A stretch of 8,426 bases of DNA, from contig CAMMBX010000043.1 in assembly GCA_946494345.1 (NCBI GenBank), forward strand, positions 1 through 8,426. The letters run 5' to 3'. Under the pieces are notes generated by a model. The model was not told the DNA's origin. It made no database searches and saw only the letters and a program-made list of their open reading frames with translations. The translations under genes and the position numbers were made by a program. Source of the DNA: an uncultured Mycoplasmatota bacterium. Its GTDB lineage: Bacteria; Bacillota_I; Bacilli_A; RF39; UBA660. Numbering within the stretch: position 1 is the first letter of the stretch; each line of letters opens with the position of its first letter. Shown piece after piece: positions 5,390 through 8,426 of this stretch.

Positions 5390-5895
5390 TGCATTGTGAC
5401 TTTTTTCAAAGAAATTATGTTAAAGGAGAGCTGGATACTTTTAAAAGAGCTTCTTGTTTGTTGGTAGCAATTAATAGGAATAGACTTGTAATGGATAAAC
5501 GTGTAAATGCTTCTATAGCATTAGATTCTGCTTATAAGATGTGTGAGAAACCTTACTTTAATGTTGGTGAAGAATTTAATATTCCTAAGAAACTAGAAGA
5601 AGTTGACTTTAAAGAAATATTTAAGGACGATACGGATGTCTATCAAACTTCTAAAAATATTTTAATAGATTCTTTAGTTTATGAGAATGGAAGTCCTATG
5701 AATTATTGGTTGAATTTGGAGTTGTTTTATCAAGTAGCTTTAGAAAAGAAACATCAACAACTTAAACCTTTTATTAGTGATGAAATTGATAAAAAAGATA
5801 TTAATTTATTTGTTGATGCTAATAATGATGATATGACTTCTTTTAAAGTATTAAAGAAAAGAAAAGGTATTTTTAAGCTTTTAAAAAGAAATTAG
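5389..5895 (+). CDS. Conserved-looking protein of unknown function in the murD operon
   Basis: 168 residues, starting at the ATG of a TAATG overlap with the small upstream gene. No Shine-Dalgarno sequence precedes it, so it is probably translated by re-initiation. An AAAGGAG at about 5422-5428 lies inside the gene but has no suitable start after it. The first two thirds look like a compact domain: DTFKRASCLLVAINRNRL (16-33), KRVNASIALDSAYKMCEKPYF (37-57), then NVGEEFNIPKKLEEVDF and MNYWLNLELFYQVALEKKHQQ (104-124). There is no signal peptide or membrane segment. The last 20 residues are strongly basic (KVLKKRKG, LLKRN), which may contact RNA, DNA or membrane lipid. I do not recognise the family. 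Position suggests co-expression with murD, not necessarily a wall function. Confidence 0.85.
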   Translation: MHCDFFQRNYVKGELDTFKRASCLLVAINRNRLVMDKRVNASIALDSAYKMCEKPYFNVGEEFNIPKKLEEVDFKEIFKDDTDVYQTSKNILIDSLVYENGSPMNYWLNLELFYQVALEKKHQQLKPFISDEIDKKDINLFVDANNDDMTSFKVLKKRKGIFKLLKRN

Positions 5896-5952
5896 GTGTT
5901 GGTAGATGTAAATATGGTTTATGCTATGTCAATTGGTGAGTTTAAGAATAAT

Positions 5953-6009
5953 AAAAATGTGAAACAAAATATTAAAAAATGTTAGAAAATGTTTCACATT
6001 TTTATTTTT
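5953..6009 (+). terminator. Terminator of the murD operon
   Basis: A 14-bp perfect stem, AAAAATGTGAAACA (5953-5966) with TGTTTCACATTTTT (5990-6003), a 23-base AT-rich loop, and a T-rich tail to 6009. The A-run of the left arm could also give termination on the opposite strand. The 57 bases between 5896 and 5952 hold no supportable gene. Confidence 0.8.
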
Positions 6010-6013
6010 GATG

Positions 6014-6019
6014 TATAAT
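6014..6019 (+). promoter_or_regulatory. Probable -10 element of the Fic gene
   Basis: TATAAT at 6014-6019 immediately after the upstream terminator; the start would be near 6026, 18 bases before ATG 6044. No convincing -35 is seen at 16-18 bp, since that region is the right arm of the terminator. Confidence 0.5.
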
Positions 6020-6043
6020 ATGTTTTAGAAAGGGGCGATTTTT

Positions 6044-6982
6044 ATGAATAATAATGTTGAAATAATGGACACTTTACATTATAAACATAGTTTAGAAGAA
6101 CAACTTAATAACATGATTTGTGGTTCTATTGAAATTAGAGAAAAAGATGAAAAGAAATATATTTATGTACATTATAGAGAGCTTGGTAGAAACGTATCTA
6201 AGTATGTGGGAGAATATAGTGATGATTTGTATAATTTAATTTTAAATAATAATCTAAAGTCTAAAGAATTAAGGAAAGAAATAAAGACTTTAGAGAAAAA
6301 ATTAAAAGAGTTAAATTATCAAGAGAGTGAACTTAATGATGAAGTTAAACTTAATATAGATTTTGCTAAGAGAAATTTGGTAGATTCTATTTATAATCAA
6401 GCGATGTTAGAAGGTGTGGTTACTACTTATGATGATACTGAAAGTATTATAGAAGGCGGTAAAGTAAATGGGATGACTTCTAATGATATTATGAAAGTTG
6501 TTAATTTAAAACATGCTTGGGAATTTGTTTTAGATGAAAATGTTATTATGGCTGAAGAAAATTTTTCTTTTTTATCACAAATTAATAAGTTAATTCTTGA
6601 AGGATTTTATTATAATGCAGGTAAGCTTAGGAGTACTCCTGCTAAGATAGGTGGGACAACTTGGATACCTAGTATTCCTATAGAAAGTCAGGTAGTAGAG
6701 GAGCTTAATGACATTTTAAATAGTAAATTAGATGATGTTAATCTTGCAATAGAGTTATTGTTGTATGTTATGAAAAGACAGATATTTATTGATGGTAATA
6801 AGAGAACTGCGATTATTTTTGCTAACCATCATTTGATATCAAAAGGATTAGGGATTATCTCTATTCCCGGAGATTTGGTGGAAGATTATAAGAAACTGTT
6901 AATTATGTATTATGAAGGAAAAGATACTGATAAGATTAAGCAGTTTTTAAAAGATAAATGTTATGTTAGTTTGAAAGGGTGA
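6044..6982 (+). CDS. Fic-domain protein with Gln replacing the motif histidine
   Basis: 312 residues; ATG 6044 follows AGAAAGGGG (about 6027-6035). Fic enzymes usually transfer AMP or another phosphate-containing group onto target proteins. Residues about 28-65 form a small domain with KYIYVHYRELGRNVSKYVG, then a coiled coil (about 70-100). The Fic part runs from about 105: QAMLEGVV (119-126) takes the place of the inhibitory [S/T]xxxE[G/N] helix, with Glu123 kept but Gln in place of Ser/Thr; GKLRSTPAKIGGTTWIPSIP (193-212) is typical of the fold. The core motif is QIFIDGNKRTA (246-256). HPFxDGN(G/K)R is normal, so the catalytic His is Gln246 and the anion-binding part is of the Doc-like GNKR type. 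I recall similar Fic proteins with Gln in other Firmicutes but cannot check. Without His the standard AMP transfer is doubtful. It forms a two-gene unit with the next gene. Confidence 0.9.
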   Translation: MNNNVEIMDTLHYKHSLEEQLNNMICGSIEIREKDEKKYIYVHYRELGRNVSKYVGEYSDDLYNLILNNNLKSKELRKEIKTLEKKLKELNYQESELNDEVKLNIDFAKRNLVDSIYNQAMLEGVVTTYDDTESIIEGGKVNGMTSNDIMKVVNLKHAWEFVLDENVIMAEENFSFLSQINKLILEGFYYNAGKLRSTPAKIGGTTWIPSIPIESQVVEELNDILNSKLDDVNLAIELLLYVMKRQIFIDGNKRTAIIFANHHLISKGLGIISIPGDLVEDYKKLLIMYYEGKDTDKIKQFLKDKCYVSLKG

Positions 6983-6987
6983 TAATA

Positions 6988-7422
6988 ATGAAGAAGAATT
7001 TAGAAGTAGAAAGAAAGATGTGTTTGATATATACATTTGATCCTAATACTGCTGTAGTTGCTGATATTCAAAGAGATTTGTATTTGGCATCATTGTTAGG
7101 AATAAAAGAAGTTAAATTTTATCCTACATATAACGATACAAAAGACTCTACTATTGATAAAAGTATTGATATATTAGATAAGTTAGTTAGTACAGCTTTT
7201 GAGTTGGGTTATGAAAAAGCTTTACCTAATGGTTTTTTTAGAGATGCGGTGCTTTTTCCTAAGATATTCTATTATAATAAGGAAACTGGATTGTATGATG
7301 GATATATTAATTTATATGAATATATTGATAATAATGCTAGTTCTCTAGAAAATAGAGAAACAATAGGTAAAAGATTAATTAAAAGAAAAAATAATTCTGT
7401 TAATAGTAAATCAGTGTTATAA
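6988..7422 (+). CDS. Unknown protein linked to the Fic gene
   Basis: 144 residues from ATG 6988; AAAGGGTGA (6974-6982) is its ribosome site and overlaps the Fic stop codon (6980-6982). An in-frame GTG at 6979 would add three residues but lies within that ribosome site. The protein has MCLIYTFDPN near the start, DIQRDLYLASLLGIKEVKFYP (27-47), a probable helix at 56-75, then GFFRDAVLFPKIFYYNKETGLYDGYINLYEY, a compact alpha/beta pattern, and a basic low-complexity tail from about 128 (GKRLIKRKNN). There is no signal peptide or membrane segment. I recognise no family. The 5-base gap after fic and the shared promoter suggest a functional pair, for example a target, partner or inhibitor, but nothing in the sequence shows which. 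Its stop codon overlaps the -10 of the enolase promoter. Confidence 0.85.
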   Translation: MKKNLEVERKMCLIYTFDPNTAVVADIQRDLYLASLLGIKEVKFYPTYNDTKDSTIDKSIDILDKLVSTAFELGYEKALPNGFFRDAVLFPKIFYYNKETGLYDGYINLYEYIDNNASSLENRETIGKRLIKRKNNSVNSKSVL

Positions 7423-7423
7423 T
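7415..7423 (+). promoter_or_regulatory. Extended -10 promoter of eno
   Basis: TGTTATAAT at 7415-7423 is a perfect extended -10. No good -35 lies 16-18 bp upstream. The element overlaps the stop codon of the preceding gene (7420-7422). The start near 7430 gives a leader of about 23 bases. No terminator is seen before it, so read-through from the Fic unit may also reach eno. Confidence 0.6.
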
Positions 7424-7452
7424 ATAGTTGCTTAGAAAGAAAGGATGATTTT

Positions 7453-8426
7453 ATGAATATTAAAAATATTATAGGAAGAGAAATACTTGATTCAAGAGGT
7501 AATCCTACTGTTGAAGTAGATGTAATACTAGATAATGGTGTTATGGGTAGGGCTGCAGTTCCTAGTGGAGCTTCTACAGGTGAAAGAGAAGCTTTAGAAA
7601 TGAGAGATGGAGATAAGAATAGATTTAATGGTAAGGGAGTATTAAATGCTGTTAATAATGTTAATACTATTTTACGTGATAATCTAATTGGAATGGATGT
7701 TACTAAACAAAAAGAAATAGACTATAAAATGCTAGAGTTAGATGGTACTAAGACTAAGAGTAAAATCGGTGCTAATGCGATTCTTGGTGTTTCTATGGCT
7801 TGTTTAAAGGCTGCTGCTAAAGCTTGTGGAAAAGAGTTATATGAGTATGTTGGTGATGGTAAAACTTTACCTGTTCCTATGATGAATATCATTAACGGAG
7901 GTGCTCATGCTGATAACTCATTAGATTTTCAAGAGTATATGATTATTCCACAGCGTGATACTATTCATGAAAGAGTTAGAGTAGGTGCTGAAGTATTCCA
8001 TAGTCTTAAGAATGTTTTAAAAGAGAAGGGTTATGCTACTAGTGTTGGAGATGAAGGTGGTTTTGCTCCTAATCTTAAAACTAATAAAGAAGGATTTGAG
8101 TTAATTACTGAAGCTGTTAAACGCGCTGGATATGAGCCAGGAAAAGATGTTTGTTATGCAATAGATGTTGCAGCAAGCGAGTTCTATAGTGATGGTAAAT
8201 ATAACCTTGTAGGAGAAGGTAAAGTACTTAGTACTGATGAGTTAATTAAATACTATGAAGATTTAGTTAATACTTATCCTATTATTTCTATTGAAGACCC
8301 AGTGGATGAGAATGATTGGGAAGGATTTAGTAAAGTAACGGCATTACTTGGAGACAAGATTCAACTTGTTGGTGATGATTTATTTGTTACTAATAAAGAA
8401 TGCTTACAAAAAGGTATTGATAATAA
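7453..8426 (+). CDS. eno: Enolase, N-terminal three quarters (partial)
   Basis: ATG 7453 after AAAGGATGA (about 7439-7447); 324 complete codons plus two bases before the window ends, of about 430 expected. Enolase converts 2-phosphoglycerate to phosphoenolpyruvate in glycolysis. Visible family motifs in order: REILDSRGNPTVEV, AAVPSGASTGEREA (mobile loop with the Mg-binding Ser), LDGTKTKSKIGANAILGVSMA, PMMNIINGGAHADNSLDFQEY, GDEGGFAPNL with the catalytic Glu, and the metal ligands in CYAIDVAASEF, SIEDPVDENDW and LVGDDLFVTN. The catalytic lysine region lies beyond the window. All residues that can be checked are intact. It has its own promoter and appears to be an ordinary housekeeping copy. 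Confidence 0.97.
   Translation, partial: MNIKNIIGREILDSRGNPTVEVDVILDNGVMGRAAVPSGASTGEREALEMRDGDKNRFNGKGVLNAVNNVNTILRDNLIGMDVTKQKEIDYKMLELDGTKTKSKIGANAILGVSMACLKAAAKACGKELYEYVGDGKTLPVPMMNIINGGAHADNSLDFQEYMIIPQRDTIHERVRVGAEVFHSLKNVLKEKGYATSVGDEGGFAPNLKTNKEGFELITEAVKRAGYEPGKDVCYAIDVAASEFYSDGKYNLVGEGKVLSTDELIKYYEDLVNTYPIISIEDPVDENDWEGFSKVTALLGDKIQLVGDDLFVTNKECLQKGIDN

Noticed and set aside
5188..5409. 73-codon minus-strand open frame opposite the end of murD
   Set aside because: It is a shadow of murD and the small coupled gene, which have better start signals and context.
5896..5985. In-frame continuation after the TAG of the 5389-5895 gene (GTG at 5896, 29 codons to another TAG)
   Set aside because: It has no ribosome site of its own, runs into the terminator hairpin and shows no recognisable protein; chance open frame is likelier than stop read-through.

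Overview
The window is very AT-rich Bacillota-type DNA. Genes start behind strong GGAGG-like ribosome sites, promoters often show extended -10 boxes (TGnTATAAT or close), TGA is used as a stop (the Fic gene) and tryptophan is TGG, so the genetic code is standard. Peptidoglycan genes (murD and a FemA/MurM-type gene) show a walled cell. An uncultured, gut-type Bacilli/Erysipelotrichia-like lineage is my best guess; the sequence alone does not fix the taxon.

Layout. (1) 1-82: the last 14 codons of tuf (EF-Tu) and its terminator. (2) 93-769: a single-pass membrane protein of unknown function with its own promoter, ending in a bidirectional terminator shared with the opposite-strand gene. (3) 773-2017, minus strand: a FemAB/MurM-family aminoacyltransferase. 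(4) 2059-3865: a complete insertion sequence of 1755 bp (2085-3839) flanked by a perfect 26-bp direct repeat. It carries one DDE transposase (minus strand), three copies of a CAAAATGTCC box at each end with mirrored spacing, and a non-coding tail of about 286 nt that has hairpins and a possible promoter. (5) 3843-3870: a perfect 10-8-10 palindrome over the murD -35 element. (6) 3922-5895: murD, a 41-codon small gene overlapping its end, and a 168-codon gene of unknown function joined by a TAATG overlap, closed by a strong terminator. (7) 6014-7422: a Fic-domain protein with glutamine in place of the motif histidine, followed by a tightly linked gene of unknown function. (8) 7453-end: the first 324 codons of enolase.

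The most informative point is the insertion junction. Removing the element and one repeat copy restores a short intergenic region between the divergently transcribed femAB-like gene and murD. A 28-bp palindrome lies over the -35 elements of both predicted promoters. It may be a shared operator for two wall-synthesis genes, or a Xer/dif-like site (it also parses as 11-6-11) used as the element's target. The long target duplication left each gene with a full promoter and a full or nearly full copy of the site. The transposase boxes resemble the target (shared TTCAAAATGT), which suggests how the element chose it.

No CRISPR array, tRNA or rRNA gene was seen.
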